From: CALISC01 sp963542545
Lineage (GTDB): Bacteria > Bacillota_I > Bacilli_A > Acholeplasmatales > Acholeplasmataceae
DNA length: 60,462 nt
Assembly: GCA_963542545.1 (NCBI GenBank)
Contig: CAUTWO010000005.1
Location: 1-60,462 of the forward strand
Direction: 5' to 3'
Part shown: piece after piece, positions 17,892-26,808 of the stretch
Layout: each line of letters starts with the position of its first letter
Position numbering within the stretch: the first letter of the stretch is position 1
Program-made: the position numbers and the translations under genes
The notes under the pieces: model-generated
Database searches by the model: none
What the model saw: only the letters and a program-made list of their open reading frames with translations
Told to the model about the DNA's origin: nothing

Positions 17892-20800
17892 ATGCTAATT
17901 AATAAAAGAAAAAGTTTTATAATTTCGGCTTTGTTTATCTTTGCCTTAATTTTAACTGCTTTGTTTTTAATTCTTTCATTTATGCACCCCACACTTCATT
18001 TGACTAAAACCAGCGGTTTTAGCCAAAAAGACTTAAAAAAACAGTCAAATAAACTACGCTTTGTAGTGCCAGATACTATTGACACCACCAAATCTACCTA
18101 TATTTCAATTAAAAAAGAGTGGTTTGAGAGTTCTGGCCTTGGCAAAATTACAGAAATCAAAGCCAAACCAGGCAAGTACTTAGCCCTGGACTTTACAGAC
18201 CGACAATACGACTCTGAAGTCTTTACAATTTACACAAAAAACTGGTTTGGAGTTAAAAAACAACACGACATAATTGTAGACTACTCAAACTATTTGCGTG
18301 TGTTTTTCCCAGAGTCTTACGACGGTGCCGTTCCGCGTAAACCTATTATTCTTCCATACTCTAAACTAGAGACTGCATATAGAGCCAAACTAGAAGACCT
18401 TCGCAGATACGACTCTTTTTTCGCCTACGACAAAAAAGGCTTAGTTGTATCTACTGCTGTTCACAGTGAAGAAGTTTTTAATAAGCAAAACGCACAAGGT
18501 CGCGCATTTATTGTTAACAACAACACCCGCATTTCTTTAGTTTATGATTTTGTGCTACCTGGTATTTTTAAAGACCAAACACAAAAAACCCAAGTTTACG
18601 AGCATATCGAAAAAGCAGTTGGTAAAGCCAAAGCCTATGACCCTGCAAATCAAGGCCTTGAAATTAAGTTCAACACCCCACCTTTTTATATAACTAAGTT
18701 CTTAGGGTGGTATTATACAGACCCTGCGGGCAATCGTGTTGACTTACTGCCAGGTCAAGAGTTTCAAATCCCTGACTGGGTGAAATCTGAACTTAGACTA
18801 ATTGCTAAATACGAAATGACTGCAGACACAAGTAAGTTAGGCCCAGCCTTAGATAAGCAAGGTCTGGTTTCAGTTTCTTATTTTGATGGACCTGAGCGCG
18901 TATTTTTTGACATTGTAAGAAAAGGCACGCTACTAAAAGAGCGAGTTTACGCAAAACTAGGATATGCGTATCGAGGTTGGTACACTGACCCTGAACTTAC
19001 TAACAAAGTGGATTTTAAAAAAGCCACAGCAGATAATCACACCGTGCTTTACTTAAAATCCACAAAAAGACCAGAAACACCTTCGCGAACTCACACTGTG
19101 AACTTCATTACTAGAACTCACGCAAATCAATTACTTCCTCTTACCATTAAACACGGTGAAAAACTTGACTCAAACTACTCACTTCCAACTACTGTGTCTT
19201 ATCTAGATAGTGAAGGTGATTTACATGAACTAGATTACTGGAACTTAGTTGACCCAATTACAGGCACTAAAACTAGATTTGATTTTAGTACTCAGATTAC
19301 TGAAGACATTACACTTGAAGCCGTACTTAAAAAAAGACTAATTCCAAACTCTAAGTACACCATAAAGCGATACTTTGAATCAGTTGAAAATCCAGGTGAG
19401 TTTATTGAAGACATATCTAAACAAGAAGAGATCATTAGCCAGGTTCCAGGTCAAGAAGTTGAATTACTTCCGCATCAATACAGAGCCCCAGAAGGCTTTA
19501 ATTTACTTAATTCAACTGTTTTAAAAAAGACAATTGAAAGAGACGGAACCACAACATTTGAACTTAAATACTTACGTAATCGTTATACAGTTACCTACGA
19601 GGTTAATTACAACGGCAATCACTTTGCCGGAGTAACTACTTCTGACCAACCTAGTCAGACTGTTCTATACGAGGGTAAAGCAACTAAACCAGCAACCCCT
19701 TCACTTACTAAACTAGGATACACATATACATTTAAACACTGGCAACTTAAAGATGAAATGGGCAATTCCTACAAAGAAACTACAGAATTTGATTTTGAAA
19801 ACACCAAAATCACTAAAAATACAACTTTAGTAGCTTATTTTGAAGAAACACCAAATTTAGTTAACTACACAATTAACCATGTACTTCCTGGTTTAAATAA
19901 TGCAGTTGGAGAAACAAAACCGGAAATCAAACAAGCAACCGTAGATACTAGTTTAACTATTGATGAAAACAATGCAAACCCTGCTTATCTTGCGGGTTTT
20001 GAACCGATTGTAGGTAGTGAAACTAAAAATATTGAGGCAGATGGCTCAACCGTTTTTACTATTAACTATCGTCGTCGTAAGTTCACTGTAACTTACGAAG
20101 TAAATTACAACGGCAACCATTTTAATGCAACCCCATCATTACAAGACCCTGAAACCGTTGAGTATGAAGGCACTGCTACTAAACCAAGCGCTCCTACTTT
20201 AACCAGAGTTGGCTATACTTACACATTTAAACACTGGCAACTTAAAGACGAAACAGCTTATGAGCAAGCCGCTGAATTTGATTTTGAAAACACTAAAATC
20301 ACTAAAAACTTAACGTTAGTTGCTTACTTTGAAGAACAAGCAAACCCAGTTAACTACACAATAAACCATGTACTTCCTGGTTTAAATAATGCAGTTGGAG
20401 AAACAAAACCAGAAATCAAACAAGCAACTGCAGACACTAGTTTAACTGTTAGCGAAACTAATGCCAACCCTGCTTATTTAGCAGGTTTTGAACCGATTGC
20501 AAACAGCGAAACTAAAAATATTGAAGCAGACGGATCTACTGTGTTTACTATTAACTATCGTCGTCGTAAGTTCACTGTAACTTACGAAGTAAACTACCTG
20601 AACCACTTTGAAGGTACACCATCTGTTCAAAATCCTGAAACTGTAGAGTATGAGGCTAATGCTACTCAGCCACCTATGCCAACAATTACAAAACACGGGC
20701 GTACTTACACTTTTAAACACTGGCAGTTAAAAGATGAGACAGGTAACTCATACAATTTAGCCACTCCTTTTGGCTTTAACACTAAAATCACTAAAAATAC

Positions 20801-22442
20801 TGAACTAGTTGCCTACTTTGAAGAGACAATTGATAAAGTGAACTATAAAGTAGTTCATTATCTTGAAAAAACTGGTGAAGACAGTGCACTAAACGGTCAA
20901 TACGATAGAATAGAAGAAGTTAAACAAGACCAGAAAGTAGAAGAGGGTGCTGCTTACCACGATTACTCAGCACTAGACTCAAACTTATATGAAAAAGACA
21001 CATCACATTCAGATAATCTATTAAACTCACAACTCACAACTGGCGACAACACAACTGAAGTTCGTCAATACTATAAATTAAAAGAAATAAACGTCAAGTT
21101 TGAAAAAACTGAAGGGATTGACCACTTTAAAACAGCAGAAACAATTATGGTTAAAAAAACCAGAAAAATTACTTTACCTGACTTTAACTTAAAAGATACA
21201 TATAACTTTCTAGGCTGGAGTTTAAGCGAAAACGGTCAAGTTCAATCTAAGTTTATAGCAGGCGATGAAAACATTAAAATATACGCTCAAACTGAACTGC
21301 AAAACAGAGAAATCACCTACACTGTTAAAACTCAAAAATCAGATGGTAGTTATACCGTAAACACCGAGACTAAGAGCGAAAAAATTGGCACAAACCATAC
21401 AGTTAATTACGCAAACCCAGACAATACTGTGTATCAAAACCCAGTATACAGTGTGGATAATTTAACTGTAAGCGCAGACGAAACTCAAAACAAGGTAACT
21501 GTTACTATTGACCGCAAAACTTACACAGTGACTTATCAAGTTGAAGGACATACGTCTACTATTCCAAGTAAAACATTCAGACATGGCGAAAAACACGGCG
21601 AAATTGATGAAAGTAAGTTTGAAGTAGATGAACTTGGCATTGTTAAGTTAGAACTAGACAATATTCAAAAGACCAAAGAAGAAATCAAAAACTTATTAGT
21701 TACAAAAAATCATCTAATCAAGGTTTATGTTGGAGAACCCACTAGAATGGTTGGCAAATACCCACAAACCAAGGTTGATAGTCCTGCTGGAATACAATTT
21801 GAGCGAGACGATGTTCGTGAACTTAAATTTAATTCTAAGGCTGTTAACTACACAGTAAATTTCACTCGCAAATACTATAAAGACAGTTCAGGCAATAGAT
21901 ACGAAATGTATAACGGCAATTACTATAAGTTTGAAGATGTTGAGTTTGCAAAAATTCCTAAACAAAGAACTTGGTTTACTAAACACATTATTGACTTTTC
22001 ATTTTTCAACATTTATTACAATGGTTACTCTGATAACGGCAAACCTGAGCATTCTATTTTTAAGGCTATGGTTGAAGAAATTGGAAAAATTATCGGTGTA
22101 AATACTTATATGCCTACATATGACGATGGAGATTTTAGCGTTAAACCTGCTCTGGATACTAATCAAAACGACAAATTATCACGAGATTCTACTGACTATG
22201 CCAAAGCAATTTTAGGTAATTTTGGTGGTCATCAAACTAGCTATTATCGTGGTGTTGACTTAAATCCTTTTGCAGAACCTGGCAATTTGATTGCTAATTA
22301 CCACTGGCGCAGCAGATGGCAATGGTGGCTCGGTACTCAGTATCCTCGCTCTAACCCAAGTGCGTACCAAATCCGCCGCGGTGGCCTACTGAACGACAAT
22401 GATACCTACTCCGTTTTTGGTGTAGTAGTTTGCATTAGATAG
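17892..22442 (+). CDS. Giant membrane-anchored repeat surface protein, paralogue 2, variable C-terminus
   Basis: This 1516-residue paralogue follows the 2017-residue protein. The ATG at 17892 follows a GAGAGG site. The N-terminal helix (about 8-32) is a signal anchor without lipobox. Residues 35-400 align closely with the paralogue (KLRFVVP, DTTKSTYIS, KPGKYLALDFTDRQ, FGVKKQHDIIVDYSN). The stalk then contains MucBP-like units of 163 residues (VNYTINHVLPGLNNAVGET at 19.86 and 20.35 kb) alternating with YTFKHWQLKDE segments. The C-terminus is DUF6273-like: GKYPQTKVDSPAGI, YYKFEDVEFAKIP, STDYAKAILG, WWLGTQ, then a variable stretch and FGVVVCIR. No sorting signal. Probable adhesin. Confidence 0.85.
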   Translation: MLINKRKSFIISALFIFALILTALFLILSFMHPTLHLTKTSGFSQKDLKKQSNKLRFVVPDTIDTTKSTYISIKKEWFESSGLGKITEIKAKPGKYLALDFTDRQYDSEVFTIYTKNWFGVKKQHDIIVDYSNYLRVFFPESYDGAVPRKPIILPYSKLETAYRAKLEDLRRYDSFFAYDKKGLVVSTAVHSEEVFNKQNAQGRAFIVNNNTRISLVYDFVLPGIFKDQTQKTQVYEHIEKAVGKAKAYDPANQGLEIKFNTPPFYITKFLGWYYTDPAGNRVDLLPGQEFQIPDWVKSELRLIAKYEMTADTSKLGPALDKQGLVSVSYFDGPERVFFDIVRKGTLLKERVYAKLGYAYRGWYTDPELTNKVDFKKATADNHTVLYLKSTKRPETPSRTHTVNFITRTHANQLLPLTIKHGEKLDSNYSLPTTVSYLDSEGDLHELDYWNLVDPITGTKTRFDFSTQITEDITLEAVLKKRLIPNSKYTIKRYFESVENPGEFIEDISKQEEIISQVPGQEVELLPHQYRAPEGFNLLNSTVLKKTIERDGTTTFELKYLRNRYTVTYEVNYNGNHFAGVTTSDQPSQTVLYEGKATKPATPSLTKLGYTYTFKHWQLKDEMGNSYKETTEFDFENTKITKNTTLVAYFEETPNLVNYTINHVLPGLNNAVGETKPEIKQATVDTSLTIDENNANPAYLAGFEPIVGSETKNIEADGSTVFTINYRRRKFTVTYEVNYNGNHFNATPSLQDPETVEYEGTATKPSAPTLTRVGYTYTFKHWQLKDETAYEQAAEFDFENTKITKNLTLVAYFEEQANPVNYTINHVLPGLNNAVGETKPEIKQATADTSLTVSETNANPAYLAGFEPIANSETKNIEADGSTVFTINYRRRKFTVTYEVNYLNHFEGTPSVQNPETVEYEANATQPPMPTITKHGRTYTFKHWQLKDETGNSYNLATPFGFNTKITKNTELVAYFEETIDKVNYKVVHYLEKTGEDSALNGQYDRIEEVKQDQKVEEGAAYHDYSALDSNLYEKDTSHSDNLLNSQLTTGDNTTEVRQYYKLKEINVKFEKTEGIDHFKTAETIMVKKTRKITLPDFNLKDTYNFLGWSLSENGQVQSKFIAGDENIKIYAQTELQNREITYTVKTQKSDGSYTVNTETKSEKIGTNHTVNYANPDNTVYQNPVYSVDNLTVSADETQNKVTVTIDRKTYTVTYQVEGHTSTIPSKTFRHGEKHGEIDESKFEVDELGIVKLELDNIQKTKEEIKNLLVTKNHLIKVYVGEPTRMVGKYPQTKVDSPAGIQFERDDVRELKFNSKAVNYTVNFTRKYYKDSSGNRYEMYNGNYYKFEDVEFAKIPKQRTWFTKHIIDFSFFNIYYNGYSDNGKPEHSIFKAMVEEIGKIIGVNTYMPTYDDGDFSVKPALDTNQNDKLSRDSTDYAKAILGNFGGHQTSYYRGVDLNPFAEPGNLIANYHWRSRWQWWLGTQYPRSNPSAYQIRRGGLLNDNDTYSVFGVVVCIR
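19861..20838 (+). repeat. 163-residue tandem repeat units
   Basis: Two in-frame units with a 489-bp period (starts 19861 and 20350) share long stretches of identical DNA encoding VNYTINHVLPGLNNAVGET and EADGSTVFTINYRRRKFTVT. A more divergent unit precedes them at about 19350. Confidence 0.85.
22270..22442 (+). other. Putative DGR-type variable region 2
   Basis: WWL-x-TQ (codons 22323-22340) and FGVVVCIR bracket 26 codons (22341-22418), the same number as in the paralogue. 21 of 26 end in C or T, and the run includes CGC, GGC, AAC, GAC, ACC, TAC and TCC codons. The stretch before WW (NYHWRSRWQ) also differs from the paralogue (SYRKRYHQH). Confidence 0.5.
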
Positions 22443-22775
22443 TCTCTTGACCGCTTGGCGTAGGTACTCTCTTTCATTTCTGTTTTAGAGATTTTCCCAC
22501 TGCATGGCTTTCTCATGCGGAACAATTGTTTATTTTGTTTTAACGTGAGTAGACTTTATTGCTGCAAATTTACCTGACTACTATTAGTTTGCTAAATCTA
22601 TTTGTAAAAAATACGCAATTATAAGTTTACAACAAAAAGCATATCACTAAATGTGTTGAATTTGTGTCTTGCTTATTATTCTTAATTTTATAAATTATCA
22701 TATAGTGTATGTGGTTGAGAATTCTTTACTTTGATATTGTGGTAAAATCGGGAATTCTTAAATAAAATGTCTAAT
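22443..22775 (+). other. Noncoding region downstream of paralogue 2
   Basis: Starts with the 3' flank shared with paralogue 1. A small hairpin follows at 22500-22520 (GCATG/CATGC core, 7-nt loop). The rest is AT-rich with no gene seen, ending at the bidirectional terminator. Confidence 0.5.
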
Positions 22776-22807
22776 AAAAAATGCCGATGGAAACATCGGC
22801 ATTTTTT
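22776..22807. terminator. Bidirectional terminator
   Basis: A 14-bp perfect stem (22776-22789 with 22794-22807), a GAAA loop, A-run on one side and T-run on the other. It serves rpsI on the minus strand and could end transcription from the surface genes on the plus strand. Confidence 0.85.
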
Positions 22808-22850
22808 ATGTGTTGTATGTAGTTAGTTTGTAAAAAACCTAAACTCAAAA

Positions 22851-23243
22851 CTAACGTTTTGAAAATTGAGGTGCGCGGCGGGCTTTGCGAAGACCGTATT
22901 TTTTGCGTTCTTTAATGCGTGGGTCTCTAGTAATTAGTCCTGCTGGTTTTAGAATTTGTCTAAGTTCAGGGTTTAGTTCAAGAAGGGCTCTAGTAATTCC
23001 AAGACGGATAGCACCGGCCTGGCCAGAAATTCCGCCACCGTTGACATTTGCAGAAACATCGTATTGACTTTCTAAGTTAGTTAAAGCCAGTGGTTGCATG
23101 ACGTCTAGGCGAACTGCCGCAGAGGCAATATAGTTGCTAAACTCACGACCATTTACTAAAAACTTACCTGTACCTTTAGTTAAGATAACTCTTGCAACTG
23201 AGTTTTTGCGACGACCAGTTCCTCTAAATTGTACTAATTGCAT
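22851..23243 (-). CDS. rpsI: 30S ribosomal protein S9
   Basis: The 130-residue product has the S9 signature GGGISGQAGAIRLGITRALLE, seen here as GGGISGQAGAIRLGI, and the invariant basic tail ending FSKR that reaches the P-site tRNA. It lies 2 nt after rplM, the normal Bacillota L13-S9 operon, and ends at a bidirectional terminator. Confidence 0.97.
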   Translation of the reverse strand: MQLVQFRGTGRRKNSVARVILTKGTGKFLVNGREFSNYIASAAVRLDVMQPLALTNLESQYDVSANVNGGGISGQAGAIRLGITRALLELNPELRQILKPAGLITRDPRIKERKKYGLRKARRAPQFSKR

Positions 23244-23245
23244 AA

Positions 23246-23674
23246 TTATTTAACCTCCAAAACAGTCGGTTTTTGTCCGCTGTGTCTGTGCTCTTGACCA
23301 GCATAGACAAAAAGTTTTTTACCAATTTGGCGACCTAGTCTAGTTTTTGGAAGCATTCCAAGGATTGCTTTTTCAACTAATTTAGTTTGGTCTTTTGCGT
23401 GCACATCGCGAGCCGCGATGGCTTTAAGTCCACCTGGATAGTCAGTGTGGTGATAGTAAATTTTGTCTGTCCATTTTTTGCCAGTCAATTGAATTTTTGC
23501 AGAGTTCACGATTACTACGTAGTCTCCGCAGTCTACGTTTGGTGTGTAGTCAACTTTACCTTTTCCTTTCAAAATAGAAGCAACGAAAGTAGCCAGGCGA
23601 CCAAGAGTTTTACCGCTTGCGTCAACTAAATACCATTTTTTTGAGTTATTTGGTTTTGCCATTAGTGTTTTCAT
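23246..23674 (-). CDS. rplM: 50S ribosomal protein L13
   Basis: The 142-residue protein starts MKTLMAKPNNSKKWYLVDA with typical L13 segments GKTLGRLAT, KIYYHHTDYPGGLK and VEKAILGMLPKTRLGR. The nearest ribosome-binding site (AAAGGAG) lies 14 nt from the ATG, longer than usual. A short leader with a GGG/CCC helix precedes it, the place where Bacillota L13 leaders often provide autoregulation. Confidence 0.97.
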   Translation of the reverse strand: MKTLMAKPNNSKKWYLVDASGKTLGRLATFVASILKGKGKVDYTPNVDCGDYVVIVNSAKIQLTGKKWTDKIYYHHTDYPGGLKAIAARDVHAKDQTKLVEKAILGMLPKTRLGRQIGKKLFVYAGQEHRHSGQKPTVLEVK

Positions 23675-23691
23675 AAAAAATATTAAATCTC

Positions 23692-23783
23692 CTTTTTTTA
23701 ATTAAGTTAACTTTTTAAAAAAGGGCTAACTCGGAAATTAAATGTACCCTTAAAATCATACCAAAAAAGGCTTTTTATGTCAA
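23692..23783 (-). promoter_or_regulatory. rplM promoter and leader
   Basis: Minus strand: -35 TTGACA (plus 23778-23783), 17-bp spacer, -10 TATGAT (plus 23755-23760). In the leader, AAGGG pairs with CCCTT around a loop containing CCGAGTTA. This is a candidate ribosomal-protein L13 leader; that assignment is inference. Confidence 0.65.
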
Positions 23784-23787
23784 AAAT

Positions 23788-23831
23788 AAAGCAGTTTGAA
23801 AAACAATTTAAGCTGTTTTTCAAACTGCTTT
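23788..23831 (-). terminator. Terminator of transglutaminase-like gene
   Basis: Perfect 18-bp stem (23788-23805 with 23814-23831), 8-nt loop. On the minus strand it is followed by a TATTTTT tail that runs into the rplM -35 box. Confidence 0.8.
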
Positions 23832-23843
23832 AAACAACCTGAT

Positions 23844-26705
23844 TTAGTCTTTATTTTTAACGCTTCTTTTAAATACTTTAATTACTGATACCAGGATTAT
23901 TAAAGAAAAAGCGGCCAGCGCCAAGGTCAAACCTCCAATGATTGCGGCTTGTTTTGGGAATTTTTTGAAAAACAATAGTGGGTCTTTAAAGAAATCCCAG
24001 TAGATTATTGGGTCTTTGACGAAATCAAACTCCCATTCAACTAAGTGCTTTGAGTAATTTGAACCTAGGGTTAAAGTAACTTTTTGGCCGTTGAGTGTGA
24101 TTTTTTTAATGTCAACTGTTGGAAATCGCTTTTTAATTAAACTAATAGTTTTGCTAAAATCTTGGTTTTTAAGTTCGTTTGAGTTTAAAATAAACTTTCC
24201 ATTTTTAAAAACTTCCCAATTTAATTTAGCAATCAGTTCTTTTTTTGAAATAAACTGAGCATAGGCCTTGATGTCTTTATCTACATTGTAGCCAGTGTAG
24301 ATAAAGTGCCTGTCTTCAGCCAGCCAACCTACAAACAGAGTGTCTTTGTTGACCGGTGGAATTAACTTAGCGATTTGAGCAGCATTAGCGATACCTTCTT
24401 TATTAAAGTCAATAGTTTTATCGCCTTCTTTATAGAGAAGTTCAACTTTAGCCTTAATGACTTTTGGAATTAGTTCAAGGTCGCTTGTGTATTTACTTTG
24501 ACTGACGTCAAAACCTTCACCTAAACCTTTTATTTGCCACTCAATAAGCGAGTAGCCAGGTTTGCAGTCTTGATTTAAGTTATTTAAATCAAACAACTGA
24601 TATTTAGAGTTAAATGCCAACGCGGTAATATATTTAAACTTAAACCTACCTGGGTTTTTAAAACTTGCAGATTGCTGAGTTGTGTCTAGAGTTATTTCTT
24701 TTAGTCTGCCGGAAACAGGGCTGTAGTAAATTTTTGGAGCAGATATATAGGGGTCCTTTAATTTAAATTTACCCGCAACTTGGACGATATCTGAGTTAAT
24801 CAAATCTAGTTCCCAGCCATACTTAGTTAAATCAGGCAGGTCAAATAATGCATTTGGGTTGGTTAACTTAGTTTCTGTAATTGTTTTTTCAAACTCGTTG
24901 TACTTTAAAACTTGACCAACAGTTATTTCTTTTCGGGTCCTTTTAGGCTCTTGGTGTCTGAATACCGCGGTTACTTCGGTGTCTCGGTGCAGTGGAGTGC
25001 GAGCACTGAAAACTTGGTCATTTAACTCTAAATGCGAAAACTTAGAGCCAAGTGAAAGATGCGGGAAAAACGGTTTTAAGAAGTTGTTTTTAATTGCTTC
25101 AAACACACTTTGACCTTTTAGCATCTGGCCTGAGTAAAGCAGAGAACCGTCTTTACTCTTAACTAAAAAGTTAATTAAACTGCGGTTCTTTTCGTATTTA
25201 GCCACAACTTCTTTTAAGTCTTTTGTAACTTTACTTACATCTTTGTCATAACCTACAAAAGTTTTGTCTTGATAAGTTTTACTTGGATAGAAGTTAAGTC
25301 TAGTACCAAGATCAGCGCTCAGCTCTGTCTGTCCACTTGGGGTATTTACTTTAACTAAAGTAGTGCCTTGGTAAATAGTTTTAATCTTAATTGTTTTTTT
25401 GGCTATTTTAGTCTCAGTAGCGGCTACAATTTCCAGTAGATACTCACCATAGCCTTCAATTTGTTTTTTATTGACACCTGCTTTACTTAAACGCCAGTTT
25501 AAGTAAAGCGGCCTATCGCCACTAATATTTAAATGTTTTAAAATCAGTTCAATTAACTGATTTGCTTGCTCTGGGTTCAGACCCTCGGTAAACTCACCTT
25601 GTTCAAATTGAGGAAGAACGTCGTTGGTTAAACTAGATACATCTTCTTGTTTTAGCCCACCAAAATCAAAATCTGCTAATTTTGGTTTTTTTGGTTCAAA
25701 AACAATTGAGTTACTTACAAAACTATCTTCGTAGTTTAGGTGGCTTTTAGGTTGAGTTTTTAAGAAGTACTTTTGAAAAATTTCACCGCCATCTAGATTT
25801 TGGTCCCAAGTAAGGTCAGTAAAGTACCAATTTTGATTTAAATAAACATAATTCCAAGCGTGCGGACCATTGGCATTGCCACCTGCTACTAATGTCGGAA
25901 TTCCGAGTTTATTTAGCACATAGGCATAAGCCTTGGCGTATCCATCACAAACTGGTAAGTTTTCTTTGGAAAAGACAGAAAAAGCGCTGTGGGCAATTTT
26001 AAAACTAAACTCACTTGAGCCGAGGTTTTCAGCAGCAGCCTTGTTGTAGGGTTTACGTTTAAGTATTGAGTCGTGTAGGTTTTTAGCAATCTCTGCTCTG
26101 GTAATCACGCCGTCTTTATTTTGGTCTTGGTAAGCCTCTTGCCAGGTTGAGTATTCTGAGTAGGCTAAAAACTCATCTAGTGCTTTTTTGAAACTTACCT
26201 GGTTTTGAAAATATGACTCAAGCCTTAAAGTTTTGACTTTTTGAGTTGTGGTATACACTTGTTTGTTAATTGAACCGGTTAACCAAAAGTATTCAGGTTT
26301 ATTTAAAAAACTATAGACTATTTTAGTTAGGTTATTATCACTGTCTACAATTTCCATACCGTCTAAGTCAAGTTCTAAAGTACCAGAATCTGTTAACCCT
26401 TCTGTTGTCAAAAGTTCAAACATTTTGTTTTCAATTTCTTTGGACTTAGCCTTTTGGTCTGGGTTTAGTTTAGAAGTTTGGCTGTATTTATCAGCAGATT
26501 CATTTGAGTTAAATATTAAGTTTTTTTCTTTTAAAGTATTTAGTTTTTCTAGGTAAGTCTTTTTACTTATCTCTGTTTTGTAGTAGTTGATGTCTTTAAC
26601 TTCTGCTTTGGCAGCAGTTTTTAAAAAAACTAAGCCAAAAAGCAAAAAAGAAAAGAAAGTTAAAACGATTAAATTAAAGGATTTTAGTTTTCGCAAATTA
26701 CACAC
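23844..26705 (-). CDS. Membrane-anchored surface protein with EF-hand loop and transglutaminase-like domain
   Basis: 953 residues. An N-terminal signal helix (about 12-32) precedes a helical region. A canonical EF-hand loop DQNKDGVITRAE (194-205) suggests Ca binding. A transglutaminase/cysteine-protease-like core follows with a plausible Cys-His-Asp triad: VCDGYAKAYAY (C253), PHAWNYVYL (H282) and WYFTDLTWD (D297). InlB B-type repeats and long beta-rich segments fill the rest. A C-terminal hydrophobic helix (about 918-940) with basic tail anchors it; there is no LPXTG. The GTG at 26705 is only 1 nt from AAGGAG, so the in-frame TTG at 26696 is a likely alternative start. Substrate unknown; it could be a crosslinker or a peptidase. 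Confidence 0.75.
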   Translation of the reverse strand: MCNLRKLKSFNLIVLTFFSFLLFGLVFLKTAAKAEVKDINYYKTEISKKTYLEKLNTLKEKNLIFNSNESADKYSQTSKLNPDQKAKSKEIENKMFELLTTEGLTDSGTLELDLDGMEIVDSDNNLTKIVYSFLNKPEYFWLTGSINKQVYTTTQKVKTLRLESYFQNQVSFKKALDEFLAYSEYSTWQEAYQDQNKDGVITRAEIAKNLHDSILKRKPYNKAAAENLGSSEFSFKIAHSAFSVFSKENLPVCDGYAKAYAYVLNKLGIPTLVAGGNANGPHAWNYVYLNQNWYFTDLTWDQNLDGGEIFQKYFLKTQPKSHLNYEDSFVSNSIVFEPKKPKLADFDFGGLKQEDVSSLTNDVLPQFEQGEFTEGLNPEQANQLIELILKHLNISGDRPLYLNWRLSKAGVNKKQIEGYGEYLLEIVAATETKIAKKTIKIKTIYQGTTLVKVNTPSGQTELSADLGTRLNFYPSKTYQDKTFVGYDKDVSKVTKDLKEVVAKYEKNRSLINFLVKSKDGSLLYSGQMLKGQSVFEAIKNNFLKPFFPHLSLGSKFSHLELNDQVFSARTPLHRDTEVTAVFRHQEPKRTRKEITVGQVLKYNEFEKTITETKLTNPNALFDLPDLTKYGWELDLINSDIVQVAGKFKLKDPYISAPKIYYSPVSGRLKEITLDTTQQSASFKNPGRFKFKYITALAFNSKYQLFDLNNLNQDCKPGYSLIEWQIKGLGEGFDVSQSKYTSDLELIPKVIKAKVELLYKEGDKTIDFNKEGIANAAQIAKLIPPVNKDTLFVGWLAEDRHFIYTGYNVDKDIKAYAQFISKKELIAKLNWEVFKNGKFILNSNELKNQDFSKTISLIKKRFPTVDIKKITLNGQKVTLTLGSNYSKHLVEWEFDFVKDPIIYWDFFKDPLLFFKKFPKQAAIIGGLTLALAAFSLIILVSVIKVFKRSVKNKD

Positions 26706-26720
26706 GCTCCTTTTTTGTTT

Positions 26721-26726
26721 ATTATA
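26721..26726 (-). promoter_or_regulatory. -10 box of transglutaminase-like gene
   Basis: TATAAT on the minus strand, about 16 bp before the GTG/TTG start. The -35 is weak. Confidence 0.45.
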
Positions 26727-26747
26727 AGTGCTTGAAAAACATTTTTA

Positions 26748-26773
26748 AAAAAACGAGGTCGCCCTCGTTTTTT
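26748..26773. terminator. Terminator of PPi-phosphofructokinase gene
   Basis: AAAAAACGAGG (26748-26758), TCGC loop, CCTCGTTTTTT (26763-26773); symmetrical, so it works on either strand. Confidence 0.85.
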
Positions 26774-26808
26774 AAATGTATTTTAGTTTAAAAATTAACT
26801 GTATTTAT

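Noticed and set aside
10816..22850. A complete DGR cassette including reverse transcriptase and template
   Set aside because: No frame with reverse-transcriptase motifs (such as YxDD) and no third copy of the variable-region borders was found in this window.
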